This document shows positions 1 to 11,233 of a stretch of DNA of 64,000 bases, one piece after another. The translations under genes were made by a program, and so were the position numbers. The DNA comes from Curvularia sp. ZM96 (Eukaryota > Ascomycota > Dothideomycetes > Pleosporales > Pleosporaceae), in assembly GCA_022457065.1 (NCBI GenBank), contig JAJGBQ010000005.1, positions 2,728,001 to 2,792,000 on the forward strand. Reading direction: 5' to 3'. Within the stretch, counting starts at the first letter, position 1; the number at the start of each line of letters is the position of its first letter. The notes under the pieces were generated by a model. That model saw only the letters and a list, made by a program, of their open reading frames with translations, was not told the origin of the DNA and did no database searches.

Positions 1-1563
1 ACGAGTATTCCGTAGGACTTCCACCCTGCTTTCCAAGAAGTCAACACTTGACCTCGCTAGAGCATGATCTTACTCACATGGTGGCTCCCTCCCTCATGAC
101 TAAAGCACCAAATGTATTGTTTGCTGCGGACGATGGCGCTTACCAGCCCCACAAGCCATAGTCTTGTTATGGCACGGCGCACAGCATTGGCGGACGAATC
201 GTGGCCAATGCGAGACCTATCGTTGTGGGACGCTGGCAACGTTGTAGTGCTGAGCCGAACTGCTAGCGTGGGCAATAAGACCTAGTAGCTTATTCATAGC
301 AACAGTGCTGACCTGCGCCTTAGGGCGGAGTGCACGACGCCAGATCTACAGCGACGGGCCAACAAAGTCCCGCCACTGCGGGGACTTGCAGTGGCGGTAC
401 AGCTGGTCGGGTCTCAGTGTGGAGAGCCGAAAAGCTGAACTGGGTGCTTGTCGAAGGCGGCTTACTGCTTCTGTGTGTGCATATCATCACCTACAACATC
501 TTGTTCTGGGCACTGCTGAGCGGTAAAGCATGGCGGAAGAGCCGTCAGAATCACGCCTGGATCCGCGACCGCCGCTGTGCTTGGCATGAATGGTTGCTTT
601 ACTCTGTCATGCGCTCTTTCAGGTGCCTGGATAAGATACACCGCCTGCACCCGACTCCCTCGCGAAACAATTGCCTTGAAAAGTTGCCCCGTCTCCTCGA
701 TGCTCCCTTGACTGCCAATCACCCCACCTGTCCGCTCTCCTATGCAAGTCATCGATTATCCGAGCAGCATGATTGGTCATGCGTATGCAAGGCTGAAGAT
801 CGAAGTCGAATCAAGCTTTGACTACGGAACTGTGGCGTTACGGGTATCAAAATGAGGGCGGATATAACGGGTGCGCTCATCGCGGGAGAGAAATTGAGTT
901 TAGGTCAGTGACAACTCACCAGAATCTAGTATACTCCAAGGTCGCTGGAGTACATGTGCATACATGTAGGGCCCTGAGGAAGTGGGTCCAGGGTGACATT
1001 TTAGTCGCTGTACCCTAGTGTAATGTTCTCGGGATAGTCATCCTACATGAGAGTTTTTCGCTTTCTGCATAGAACGCCATCCAGAACACCCTCTATTCTG
1101 CGCTATGTGGCCTTTCGATAGTTTTGTTGAGATGTGGACGGAAATTGTTGATCTGAATCATTATGGCCGTGCTGGAGCATGATAATGCTGTGGCACCGGC
1201 GGCAAGTTCATGGTTGTACAGTATTTGAAAAAGGTATGCCGAGAAGCTGAGCAACATGGACACTGACTAGATAAGGCAGGTCAGTGTCGATCTCGAACCA
1301 CATGGTCCTAGATATGTCGTACAACCAGTCTCTCGTTTACACTATGAAATCTGCTCTTCCACCAGCAATTCATTGTTGAACCGTGACCAAACTTTCCTTG
1401 TAGAACGTGCCATCGGTCGATTCTCCAAAACAAGGGTCGCCACGTACCATGTAATCGATCGATGAAGCGGTAGCTAGGCTGCTACCGACTAATATCGCTA
1501 TGCAGTTCCCAATATGAGTGACAGTGACAATTCTAGCGATAATACCAGGTTTACCATGTTGTT
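1..1563. other. No gene recognised at the left edge
   Basis: Short open frames occur on both strands, the longest about 160 codons, but none shows a recognisable domain, a convincing start context or a plausible splice partner. The stretch probably holds the 3' flank of the F-box gene and the flank of a gene outside the window. Confidence 0.5.
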
Positions 1564-2892
1564 TCAATCGGAGTGACCGCCCGTGTTTGCCTCCGCATGA
1601 CGATTGTTGTTATTTGTAGCTGGAAAATGGACCGTATGCTCTGCGAATTCATCTATTGGCATCACCTCGTGGAGCCAATCGAGCACATTGTGGTTGCTCT
1701 TCCGACAATCCCATGCTAGGTGTGGTTCATCTCGTACGCGTGCTGTCCATGTTACCGTATTCCAGGGGTCTTCGGCCGCAACTAGCCGAAAATACTTAAG
1801 TCTCTGGCATGCCTTCAACGCGCCCCCCATTGAGCACCACCTACTCGTGTATAGTCGGATATTGGAAAAGACAATGTATTGGAGCGATGATGAATGAGCT
1901 TGGACTAGATCAGCTAGGTCCTTTCCATGGGGTGCACAGTTCATAATTTCGAGCGTTTCGAGGTTTGGCAGCCGGCAAGAAGTAGCCAAGGAAGTCACCA
2001 TGACGCGGCTATACTGGGAGAACTGAGAGAACTGAGATGACATATTGATCGCGACTCGATCGAGACTCAGAGTCAATTTCCTTAGCCTAGGCGCGGTGTC
2101 GATAAAATCACAGATGTTTTTCGCCCAGCTATCGGGACGTGGTATGCTGTCGCCGGTCATGATGGATAGCGTGAGAGACTGAAGATTGGAGAAGCAATAT
2201 TGCAGGGCTTGTAGAGAAGTAGGTGCCGGTTGGAAGACCAAAAACGACAGATCCAGCTGCTTATACATGATCTTACGGCCTTTTCTTCTCCCCATGCTGA
2301 ACTCCTCTAGCTTGATCCTGCTTTGGCTTATAGCAAAGACGACTGCTTCGAAGCATCTGTTGCGAAACAAATCATATGGTGTTTCGTCATGCTCCGATAT
2401 AGGCAATGCGGGCTGCTTCATACTGAAACGAATAGTTTTCAGTTGGGGCAGACCCTCCAGAGCTTTGAGAAGTCCGTTGTACAGCCGAGCCGGGCGTTCG
2501 TTCTGTATCACGTAGGCATATGTTGTCGCCTCATCGCTGATGTGCTTGTCTCTGATACCGGACACTCTAGGAAACCGTTTTGGTGGAGGATAGCGACCCA
2601 CACGGCTAATAGCATTCAGATTGGCATATTCGTGGCGGTTCAGAATCCGAATGTGGAGACATTTGACCGTATCCCGAAAACCGCGATGACTGGACACATT
2701 GATAAGGCGGTCAAGAGATGATAAGCTGAGTGTAGTGCTTCGTTCAGAAAAAGCAAGCCGCACGAATTTTGTATGAACGAGCCGGTGTAGTTGACGCGAA
2801 CTCAGACGGAGGCTTTGGCAATCTGAAATACTGAATTCGGCTGATATTATATCAAACAGCTCAACTGGTAGGCTCTCGACGGGCGACAGCAT
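1564..2892 (-). CDS. F-box protein with leucine-rich tail
   Basis: Likely a substrate adaptor of an SCF ubiquitin ligase. The chosen ATG at 2892 gives 442 residues and puts an F-box-like segment at about residues 4-45 (LPVELFDIISAEF, then a leucine/serine-rich helix pair). The frame stays open upstream to 3267, but that extension is low-complexity (valine run, arginine-rich) and would overlap the promoter of the divergent gene starting at 3330, so I rejected it. The rest has irregular leucine-rich stretches of the kind found in fungal F-box proteins with degenerate LRRs (LKTIRFS, LQSLTLSI, LRKLTLSL, LETLEIMN). No intron is needed. Substrate unknown. The F-box call is fair; the exact family is not resolved. 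Confidence 0.7.
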   Translation of the reverse strand: MLSPVESLPVELFDIISAEFSISDCQSLRLSSRQLHRLVHTKFVRLAFSERSTTLSLSSLDRLINVSSHRGFRDTVKCLHIRILNRHEYANLNAISRVGRYPPPKRFPRVSGIRDKHISDEATTYAYVIQNERPARLYNGLLKALEGLPQLKTIRFSMKQPALPISEHDETPYDLFRNRCFEAVVFAISQSRIKLEEFSMGRRKGRKIMYKQLDLSFLVFQPAPTSLQALQYCFSNLQSLTLSIMTGDSIPRPDSWAKNICDFIDTAPRLRKLTLSLDRVAINMSSQFSQFSQYSRVMVTSLATSCRLPNLETLEIMNCAPHGKDLADLVQAHSSSLQYIVFSNIRLYTSRWCSMGGALKACQRLKYFRLVAAEDPWNTVTWTARVRDEPHLAWDCRKSNHNVLDWLHEVMPIDEFAEHTVHFPATNNNNRHAEANTGGHSD

Positions 2893-3329
2893 AGCGAGCA
2901 ACAATCGGAGAGGAGAATACAGGATGGCACGATGGAGTATGTCGCTGACCGGCAGCCGCCAAAACCGTGACGTCTCGATTGCCGTGGTGGAGCGTGATGG
3001 TGTTGTCAATAGAAGGGGGCGTGGTTGACGCACGGGCCAGTATGCTTTGCCTAAACCATCATGACACCGTGAACCCCGCGGGAGAGACGGCTGCCGACGA
3101 TCGACCACATCTTCGACCCTGACCACAGTCTTTGTGAGTGCAACGCACTGCTGCAGCTCCCTTGCTTGGAACTGCCATCTTTCTTTCTTTTTCACGCACA
3201 CCCTTCCGCACCCAACAACAACAACCACGACACTGTCAGCAGCTGCAGAAATCTTTCTGTAGCTCACTCAGGCACGGCAAAGCCTTTGCACAGCATCGAT
3301 TGGAGCAACCGCAAGCTTCACCCGCAGCC

Positions 3330-4088
3330 ATGGACTCGATGCGAAGCCTGAACACGTCGCTTCCCAAGACGCGGCGGCAGCCTGACGTGCACCAGTCGTT
3401 CCGTACCGCTGCGCTAAATGTCACGAATTTATACAAGTCAGCTCTTGCCGACCTCGACAGGGCCCGTACCGATGGCTACCAAGAGGCACTAGACGACCTA
3501 CTGGCTTTCCTGGACAAAGAGAACATCGGGAACTTAGGCGGAGAAGGCGGCAGAATACGACAGTGGGCAACAGAACGCTTGGATGGATCTCTGCCTAAGC
3601 AGTCGGGTAGCGAGAGTGACGAGGAATACCTGGACGACAAGCGCGCTCGCAGCTCGTCGCCCATCATGGAGCGAAACCTCAGCCTTGACGACCCACGCAC
3701 AATCGACCCAGTCATGGAGACAACAGACCGCTGCGAATCCGCGCCGCCGCCAGTTCACATGGAAGCTAGCACTACCGATTCCGACTTGTCGCCCTTGCAC
3801 CACGTCTTCCAGTTTTCCACGCCCCAGGCCTTCCCTTCTGACTCTCCAAACGACAACAACGCCGTCGACATGTCAGCTGCCGCTCGCCGTGCATTCCCCA
3901 ACCCTCGCCGCTCTTCGAACCGCTCGACTGCCCGAAACCTCCAACGGTCTGCGGCTCAAAACCTCTTCCAACTCGGCAGCGGCGCTGGGCAGAAGCGACG
4001 GCTCATGAACGACTTTTTCAATGTCGACGGTTTCAACGACCGGCGGGACGGTTCTTCCGGGGGACCTAAGCGCGGCCGCATGTCGTGA
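3330..4088 (+). CDS. HAPSTR1/TAPR1 (C16orf72)-like protein
   Basis: A 252-residue protein. Its N-terminal third contains a conserved helix (SFRTAALNVTNLYKSA) followed by GYQEALDDLLAFLDKE and a WATERLDG motif. The first segment closely matches the FQNAATAVTNLYKES region of human HAPSTR1, and the basic C-terminus ending KRGRMS parallels that family's KRNRMI end. In animals HAPSTR1 is a nuclear stress-response factor that works with the HUWE1 ubiquitin ligase; the fungal role is an inference. The middle is serine- and acid-rich and probably disordered. The ATG at 3330 was chosen because the frame upstream (open to 3138) is low-complexity and shares the promoter of the divergent F-box gene. Single exon. 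Confidence 0.65.
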   Translation: MDSMRSLNTSLPKTRRQPDVHQSFRTAALNVTNLYKSALADLDRARTDGYQEALDDLLAFLDKENIGNLGGEGGRIRQWATERLDGSLPKQSGSESDEEYLDDKRARSSSPIMERNLSLDDPRTIDPVMETTDRCESAPPPVHMEASTTDSDLSPLHHVFQFSTPQAFPSDSPNDNNAVDMSAAARRAFPNPRRSSNRSTARNLQRSAAQNLFQLGSGAGQKRRLMNDFFNVDGFNDRRDGSSGGPKRGRMS

Positions 4089-4452
4089 GACAGCTGGTCA
4101 GGCACATCTAAGGCCAAGTCGTCGAAACACGGTTTGCGACGAGAAGAGCAGCAGCTCGAGGAATCACGAATCACGACTAATTGCATCATACCCAGACGGC
4201 GCAGTGGGCTTGTTGATCATTCTATGCATTGGGTGGAGCAGGCTTAATAGACGCATTCTCTGGTGTTCATTACTTTTCTGGGCATAACTATACCTTTCTT
4301 CGTTCTTGTTTGAGCGGCGGCGATTTATTGATAGCTGTTTGTGGGGGATGAGAAGAGATTTTGATTGTTAATATCATGTTTTTCAGATCCAATACAGGAT
4401 TTCTGGCCTGACTATGCTTTTGAAAAAATGTTTGTGAATGTGTGAATGTCGA
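4089..4452. other. Convergent intergenic spacer
   Basis: Lies between the stop codons of the HAPSTR1-like and DMAC1-like genes. It is AT-rich toward 4300-4440 and probably carries both 3' UTRs. No coding signal seen. Confidence 0.6.
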
Positions 4453-4781
4453 TTATGAGAACCACCGGTAGACGCCCAATCCTACCATGACAGCGCTTGT
4501 CCCTGTGATTGCCATGTGCCTGCTCCGCACTCCGAATATGCTCTTGCTGGCGCGTATGGCGGCTTCATTGGCGCGGATTTGGGAATGACCCGATACGTAG
4601 GTGAATGCACCGAGACCGAGAAATGTTGCGGTGCCTGCAGGTGCCTGTCAGCGTTGGGCAGGGCGTTGATAGAGCGGAGGAACTAACCCACGACGCGGCA
4701 AGGCGTGCAGTCCTCAAACTGCGCCTGGTCCTGCTTCAAGGTTTCTTTGAGTGTCGGCGTGTCTGCAGCGCGTTGCGACAT
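4453..4781 (-). CDS. DMAC1-like (DUF4536) mitochondrial membrane protein
   Basis: A small two-exon gene. Exon 1 is 4688-4781, the intron is 4635-4687 (GTTAGT...CTGCAG, 53 bases) and exon 2 is 4453-4634. The join is in frame and gives 91 residues. The N-terminal half is polar and ends in the signature CTPCRVVG, followed by a hydrophobic segment (TATFLGLGAFTYVSGHSQ) and a second hydrophobic stretch (AITGTSAVMVGLGVYRW). A Cys-x2-Cys-R-V-x-G motif followed by two membrane spans is the hallmark of the DUF4536/distal membrane-arm assembly complex protein 1 family, linked in animals to assembly of the distal part of the complex I membrane arm. The start at 4781 is the first ATG of the frame. It faces AP-3 mu head to head, with starts 173 bases apart. 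Confidence 0.75.
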
Positions 4782-4954
4782 GTTTGCGTAAGAAGGCAGA
4801 TACAAGGATCGCCATGGCGAACAAAAAGTTGGGATGACATCGTGCATGCAGGGCCGGCCCTAGCCAGGCACGTCTCCCCCGCCAAAACAGCCCCACGAAC
4901 GCGGGCGCCCTCTTACGTCCTCGCACGCGCGCAGCCGCACGCCGACATTCTCCC

Positions 4955-6725
4955 ATGATGAGCGCGATTGAAGCTCTCTACATCTTCGATGAACACAAGT
5001 AGCCGATCCTCTCCCAGTCCTGCTGTCCCGCACTGCTAACACTGCCCCAGCACGCCTCTACTCGAGCACATATACGCCAACCGCCCACCGCCGTCCAGCA
5101 TCCTCCTACCACTATATCTCGCCCATCCGACTCCACGCCCACCTTTGATCTACCTGCCCAACACCAACCCACCGACCCTGCTGTACTCGATAATACAAGA
5201 CCAACTGCTCTTCCTCTGTCCCTCGTCCGCTGATACGGACCCTCTCGCCGTTCTTACCTTTCTCCACCGTCTCACCGATGTTCTCGAAGATTTCCTTGGA
5301 TCCCCTCTGCTGGCCAGTAAGATAGAAGCGAACTACGATGTTGTCGCCCAGCTGCTCAGTGAGATGGTGGACGGCGGCATCATCGCAAACACAGAGCCCA
5401 ATGCGTTGAGGGATGTCGTTGAGGCGCCAAACCTACTCAAGAGTCTTCTGGGAGGCGTAGGATTACCGTCCTCGACGCCGAGTTCTTTAGCCCCCTCGTC
5501 CACAGGCGCTTTTGGTCTTGGTGGTGGAAGAGCAAGCCCAAGATTAGGTCCGTCGCCAAGTTCAAGCCAGACAGCTTCACCGGTTCCATGGAGAAGGGCG
5601 AATGTCAGGCATACTAGCAACGAAATGTATGTCGATATTGTCGAGACGCTTGAAGTTACCTTATCGCCGTCTGGCCGTCCCTTGGCTGCCATGGCCAACG
5701 GCACCATCGCATTCACAGCCAAGGTTTCGGGCGTACCGGACCTCATACTACAGTTAGGGTGTGCTGGTGGTATCCAAAACACTGTTTCACTCCCTGTCTT
5801 CCATCCTTGTGTAAGACTCAATCAGTGGAAAGCAAGACCGGGAGAGCTATCTTTCGTCCCCCCAGATGGCCGCTTTGTGCTGGCAGGGTACGAAGTCGAC
5901 CTGCTCGGCTCTGCCGCCTTGGACGCCTTCTCAACAGACAAATCCGCTCGGAATGCAATGCCCAAACTCAACATCCCCGCCACCGTCTCCGTCCTTCCCT
6001 CTCTAGGCCCAACCGGCTCCGACTTTGAAGTCAAACTTCAGCTGAATCCCCGCTTCACCGGGAAATCCTCGTCACAATCCAGCGCCGCAAAAGCCAGTCT
6101 GGCGCGCACGTCATCCTCGACCGGCACCACTGCCGCACCCGCCATCGATGAGATGGTCATCCACATTCCTCTCCCGGCAACCGTAAAGAACGTCGTCGAT
6201 ATGCGTGTTGCCCGCGGCACCGGTGACGCCGGCTACGCGCCCGGCGACCGAGCTATAGAATGGCGCATCAGCAGCCGTGAAGTCAGCGCCCTGATGGCGC
6301 AAGATCGCGGCGCAGGCATGGGCGTCATCGCCACCCTCCGTGGCACCGTCATCGGTCAGGACGATCCTTCTGATGATTCCCTCGACGCAAGCGGTCCCGT
6401 CTCCTTCTCCACATCCACCTACGATTACGACGACGACGCAAACGACGTCCTTGCCTCTGCGAAATCCGCATCCCTTCCCGCGCCTTCCACCACTGCCCAG
6501 AACAAACCCGACTCCGAGGCCAAAATCAAGCAGGCGAATAAGGTCCTCATGCCTAGCTGTGCAACGATAAGTTTCTCAGTTAAAGGCTGGCTGCCGAGCG
6601 GTATCAAGGTAGAGAGTTTGAATCTCGACCAGAGGCGTAGTAAGGGGTTGGGGAGCGGTGTCACGCCATACAAGGGCGTCAAGTATCTGTGTGTTAGTCG
6701 TAAGGGGGTCGAGTGTAGATGTTAG
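4955..6725 (+). CDS. APM3: AP-3 adaptor complex subunit mu
   Basis: Medium subunit of the AP-3 coat, which sorts cargo from Golgi or endosomes to the vacuole. Exon 1 is 4955-4998 (encoding MMSAIEALYIFDEH plus two bases), the intron is 4999-5050 (GTAGCC...CCCCAG) and exon 2 is 5051-6725, giving 572 residues. The first 145 or so residues form the longin-like N-terminal domain (TPLLEHIYANRPP, LIYLPNTNPPTLLYSI, FLHRLTDVLEDFLG). A serine/proline linker follows. The mu homology domain begins at NEMYVDIVETLEVTLSPSG and runs to the conserved end GVKYLCVSRKGVECRC. Either of two tandem ATGs (4955 or 4958) could be used; 4958 would give the usual MSAIEALYIFDEH start. Length and ending are typical, so the gene looks intact. 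Confidence 0.92.
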
Positions 6726-7230
6726 ATAGACGGTGATTTCATATGGGAATGCAAAAGGAGTGTGAACTGTTTGAGTCTCAGTGTTGATTGTTGAATGCTG
6801 TTTGCTTTGATTGTGCGATTGTTTGTGTCTTTTGCTGTCTCTGATTCACACCCTCTGAGTAGAAGACTTGCTTCTGAGATGATGGACAGGACGTCTGGAA
6901 TCTAACATTGTATATATCACTGCATCATCAAACCAAGGAGCGATTATACATATAAAGTTACATTGTATTATACAGGTATGAAAGTCAAGAACTTTGTCAA
7001 ATCACTGCTCAAATCCTCCGAAGGCACGCTGTGCGATACACGCGGCTATATTACTCCCCTTGTAGTCCAGTCTAGTAGAACGCTCAATCAAACCATCGCT
7101 CAAGTCCTTCGAAGGCTCGCTGCGCGGTGCATGCGGCTGTAGCAGTCCGCTTTCAGATCAATCTACTCCCCAGAACATAACGCCTTCAGCTACGCAGCCC
7201 AAGTTGCTCGTGACGCTGATCATTGGCAGA
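6726..7230. other. Convergent spacer with a diverged duplication
   Basis: Lies between the AP-3 mu and BTB gene stop codons. It contains two imperfect copies of a roughly 50-base unit (see the repeat entry) and AT-rich 3' UTR-like sequence at 6900-6980. No gene seen. Confidence 0.6.
6998..7140 (+). repeat. Imperfect direct repeat, about 50 bases, period 91
   Basis: The segments from 6998 and from 7089 align over about 50 bases (shared core CTCAAATCCTCCGAAGGC versus CTCAAGTCCTTCGAAGGC). Almost all differences are transitions. Its origin is unknown; a local tandem duplication is the simplest reading. Confidence 0.55.
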
Positions 7231-9098
7231 CTACTTCCTCCGAGTAGTACAGGCTTTCCTCTCAATACTGTCCATCTTGGCCTTGAGGACTGGATGTTCG
7301 GCAGCCAACTTTTCGGCAACTGCCTTGTCCGCCTCACTTCCACGAAACTTCCAGTCTACGAGATTGTTTGCGAGACAATCCAGAACTGGATCATTGTCTG
7401 GGTACGACTGCTCGCAGATGGCACTCATAGTGGCGTATGAAATGTTTTTGGCGCGGATGCGGTCACAGAACAGCTTTGTGAAGTGGCCGATATACAAGTT
7501 GTTTACTCCTAGGACACGAGCGGTGCGGCAGAGGCGGAGGTTCTTCTCGTCCTTGGCGGGAGAGGTATTCAGAGTGACTGAGTACACGCGGCCTTGATAG
7601 GTCATCTCGTGCATCCAGTTCAAGAAGGCCTTGGCAGCTTCAGCGTCCATGGAGCCTTCCGGAAAGTTCCAGGAGGCTGCTTTCGGGTTGGCTTTGAAGT
7701 ACTCCATAGCCTTGCTAGAACATTGCATGAGAATGTATTGTGGTAGCGTCTTGAGCTCGACATCTCCGAGCTTGACGGTGACATCTGGGCCGTTACCAAA
7801 CAAGGCACGCTCTTCGAATGACATTTTGCGGATGTCGGCGAGAGGCTTCAAGATAGGCTTGACGTCAGTCTTGGTGCGTGATGGTTTCGACAACGGAACC
7901 CGTGGAGTCGTCTGGCCGTTCCTAACAGTCTTAGAAGTTGGAGATAGTTTCGCAGCTGGAGATGCAGTAGGAGATGCAGCAGGCTTCTTGCTATACTTGG
8001 ACAGGTCGATCGGGAATGACAGTGTTTTCGGCTTGGGTACAGGAGGAACTTCCTTCAAGGTGTCCTTCGTGACGAAGGTTGGGGAAGTGGAGTCCGAAAA
8101 TGCCGGACCGCGAACAGCCTCTGTCTTCTGCATATCAATGGTACCTTCCGACTTGATAGGTTCCGGAGACTTAGGTAGAGCCGCATCAGCTTTGGATGTC
8201 TTGGTAGATTCCGGAGTCTTGGGTAGGGCAACCTCAGCTTCGGGCATCTTGATTATCTCAAATGATACTGCAACAAACATGTGAGCAGCGAAGTCATCAA
8301 TAGAACTCCTTGTTTATATTTACCTTTGGTGTCATCGCTCGTTGTTGAAGAACCGGAGTGCAGAATGGGTGACGTGATGTTCTGCATGGTTGGGACTTGC
8401 TCGAACTTGGCTTCAGTCCTCTTGATGTGGTCATCCTTGTCCCCGGCCTCACAATGAAGCTCCTGAATCTCCACATACTGTTCGTGGTTCTTCTGCTTCA
8501 AATCCTCGATCTCGTTGTCCTTTCTCTTGATATCGTGCTCGAGATCGTCGATATAAGCATCCCGCTCATCAATAGCACCTTCCAGCTCGGCGATTCGAAT
8601 GGTTTTGGTAGCCAGAGTCGCTTCTAGCTCCTTGACATACTCTTCTTTCTCAGCAATTTCGATCTCCAACCTAAGCACCTCCGATTGCTTCGGTTGTGTC
8701 GCGAACTGAGTGAAGAACGTCTCATCGTCCTCCTCCTCATCTGCCCAACAGGTTCTCTTGGCTGCAGGAGCGGTCTTGTATACAAGAGTGGTCTGGCTTA
8801 CAGGAGCGGTAAGAACAACCCAGTTGCCGTTCTGTAGACCGTTCGGCTTGTGGTCGTTGGTCTTAGACTTTGGAACTACTCCCTTGCTCTGCTGCGTACT
8901 GGGCTCGGAGGCTCCTTTCGGAGACGCATCGGCAATGGTGGGAAGCGGGGTGATGGGAGTCGGAGTGGTGGGGGCTTTGATGGTAGGGCTTTGAATGGCA
9001 GGGGCTGGTGTGGTGGGGGCTGAAGGAGTGGGAGTTGGGGTCCTTACTGATGCGACAATCTCTTTGCCTGCAGCCCAGAAGGCGGTTGCGTCAGACAT
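7231..9098 (-). CDS. Coiled-coil and BTB/POZ-like domain protein
   Basis: Two exons: 8324-9098 and 7231-8267, with a 56-base intron at 8268-8323 (GTAAAT...TTGCAG). The join keeps frame and gives 603 residues. Residues about 20-110 are Thr/Pro-rich and disordered, and about 150-225 are strongly charged heptad-like coiled coil (ELEATLATKTIRIAELEG, then DDLEHDIKRKDNEIEDLK). A second disordered Pro/Ser/Lys segment follows. The C-terminal third resembles the divergent BTB folds common in dothideomycetes (DVTVKLGDVELKTLPQYIL, QCSSKAMEYFKANP). Such proteins often mediate dimerisation or Cullin-3 binding; no specific role can be named. Both parts could be read as separate genes, but the consensus intron and continuous frame favour one. 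Confidence 0.7.
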
Positions 9099-10225
9099 TG
9101 TGCCGTTGTTTGAAAGCTCAAACAACAGGGTGTATTGACGGACAGCGTCTTGTTGGTGCAGTGAGAAGTGAGAGGTTGACGCGTTGGCAATCTCAGCAGC
9201 GGAAAGCGGCGCTGAGTTGAGAAGAGTGGTGTTGACGAGAAAAGAGTGAGGGGGGGGGCAGGCAATAAATACTAGACGGACGCGTTGGCAGTGTGTCCGT
9301 TTGGATGCAAGTTTTTCGTGTCGGTGTGATTGAAGTGTGGGTCTAGGGCGTTTGTGTACGAAGTGAAGGTGAAGGCGCGCCATATTGACAAGCCTTCCGT
9401 GAAAGGAAAGTAGGTCCCCGAGGCGAAAGCACCTCACTTACCGTTTAAGTCTCTATCCTTGATTTCTATTCTCGAGAGACTGTTAACATCTATCAGCCAG
9501 TCTCTGATAACCATTGAGGTGTTGTTGAAAAGTGGCTGATAGTATTGACAAAAGGGCAGGTGCACGTGATACGTGAATACCTGCCACCAAGACATTCAGG
9601 GTCCAGCTGTAATGTTGAAAAGTGAGTTTCAAATAGTAGATTTAAGTGTCCAGCATGGATTGCGACGTATCCCGCAATGCAATTCTATCTTGTTCCCCTT
9701 GTCCAAGAGTTGTCAATGTCATTTCTCCAACTCGTTCTCACATCGTGATAGATTTTAGTTGTCTACTACTAGTACGAGATTGTTGGAAACAAGTTTTTGA
9801 ATCGATCGCAACCCTATGTCTATCGAAGTAGAAGACGGACGAGAGGATTGTTTGTAGCGATAGTGGAAAAGATAACCCAATCATGGTAGCTTGATCATAC
9901 GTTGATAATTAACGTTGATTGTCAAGTCCGGATCAAACTCACATCGGCCAACCATGAACAATAACTTAGTCGGCAGCAATGCCCTTCTTATGATCAAAAG
10001 CCAAAGAGGTTCTCAAAGTCATGATCAAACCAACACTCATCCCCGCATCCGAAGTCCGAGCCGCATGGCCAATGGGCGCTCAATGCGATCTAGATAAATG
10101 TTTACTTGCAACTCAAAGCATGCAGCCTGAGATGAGATATTAGAAACAGTTCTTCCCTTAGTTTTGCAACAGACTGCACCGTCCTGTTCACCCATTTCGG
10201 GTCATACTGTCGCAAACTTACCACC
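9099..10225. other. Divergent promoter region, no gene seen
   Basis: Holds the upstream region of the BTB gene and of the DUF4267 gene. A G-run at 9251-9258 and several short inverted segments around 9460-9540 are visible. The short open frames show no recognisable product. Confidence 0.5.
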
Positions 10226-10714
10226 ATGGCTACACAAACGCGAAACCTCTTCCAGCACCTACCACCCCCAGCCGAATGCCTCGCTCTCTTCATCGCGACC
10301 CTCGAAATAGTCCCCTTCGGTCTCATGGGCCTGCGCGATCCCTCCTCCTTTGCCGACGGCTACGGTCTCCCCATCACCAGCCCTCCAGCGGCGCCTTCAT
10401 CCTCAAAAACAAAGCGATCATCCACTACCACACACAAAGAAGATGATCAAACAAAGAAAGCTCTCGTCGCAGCGATAGCAGCGCGCAATGTCCAGAATGG
10501 TATCTTGCTAGCGACATTTGGGCTGGTGCTGAGGGATCGTAGGAGCTTGGGAGTGGCTGTTATGGCTGGGTTAGTTGCGACACTTGCGGATACGGTGATT
10601 GTCAGGGCCTATGGCGCAAAGGATAAGATCGTGGGACATTATGTTGGCATTTTCAACAGTTTAGCAATTGGGGGCAGCTTGCTGTATTGGGGTCGGAATG
10701 ACCCGCTGTGGTAA
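10226..10714 (+). CDS. DUF4267 integral membrane protein
   Basis: A 162-residue single-exon protein. Four hydrophobic segments are visible: about residues 16-33 (CLALFIATLEIVPFGLMG), 80-98 (ALVAAIAARNVQNGILLAT), 105-125 (LGVAVMAGLVATLADTVIV) and 138-156 (IVGHYVGIFNSLAIGGSLLY). The G-x-R-D segment after the first span and the ADT-x-I-V segment match the small fungal DUF4267 membrane family, whose biochemical role is unknown. A lysine/serine-rich loop of about 35 residues sits between the first two spans. The ATG has a good context (ACCATGG). Confidence 0.75.
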   Translation: MATQTRNLFQHLPPPAECLALFIATLEIVPFGLMGLRDPSSFADGYGLPITSPPAAPSSSKTKRSSTTTHKEDDQTKKALVAAIAARNVQNGILLATFGLVLRDRRSLGVAVMAGLVATLADTVIVRAYGAKDKIVGHYVGIFNSLAIGGSLLYWGRNDPLW

Positions 10715-11233
10715 CAGTAGTTCGCGAAGAGATGCTAGAGGGATGGAACGAGGTTGGTGTAGAGGGCAGGGCATGGATTAGGGTCTGAGTCGGGCAGAAT
10801 CGATCAACGTAGATTGATGTTCCGAACAGAAGCAATGCCGTCGCTTGGGCGATGGCCTTGATATTTGATAATGCTTGTACAGGTCTCTCCAAGATTGACC
10901 TAAGATACACCATGTCCTGCTGTACCATGTTTCATCCTGGGTCACACCCAAGTGTACGTCTCTCAGATTATGAATCGCTGTACACATTGATCTGAGGTTC
11001 TGAGGCTAATGAGCAGATGATGGAAAAAAAAACATGGGAAATCATAGTCTAAAAAGAAATGCTGACGGAAAAAGTACAATGCCTGGGCGTGTATCTGTCG
11101 CGTTCCTGAAAAAGAATGCTAACCAGCGCCGCGGGGCATCAATTGCCCCTCCAAACCCCTCCAAAAAGTCTCGCCCTTGCAGAAGCAACCACTCCCTTGT
11201 CTTTACCACCGCAAAACCTCGATATACCCAACC
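10715..11233. other. Intergenic spacer
   Basis: Lies between two same-strand genes: DUF4267 3' flank plus the EFM4 promoter, with an A-run at 11027-11034. No coding signal. Confidence 0.6.

Noticed and set aside
305..1018. Overlapping open frames of 66-163 codons near the left edge
   Set aside because: No domain, no consistent start context or splice partner, and composition like non-coding DNA.
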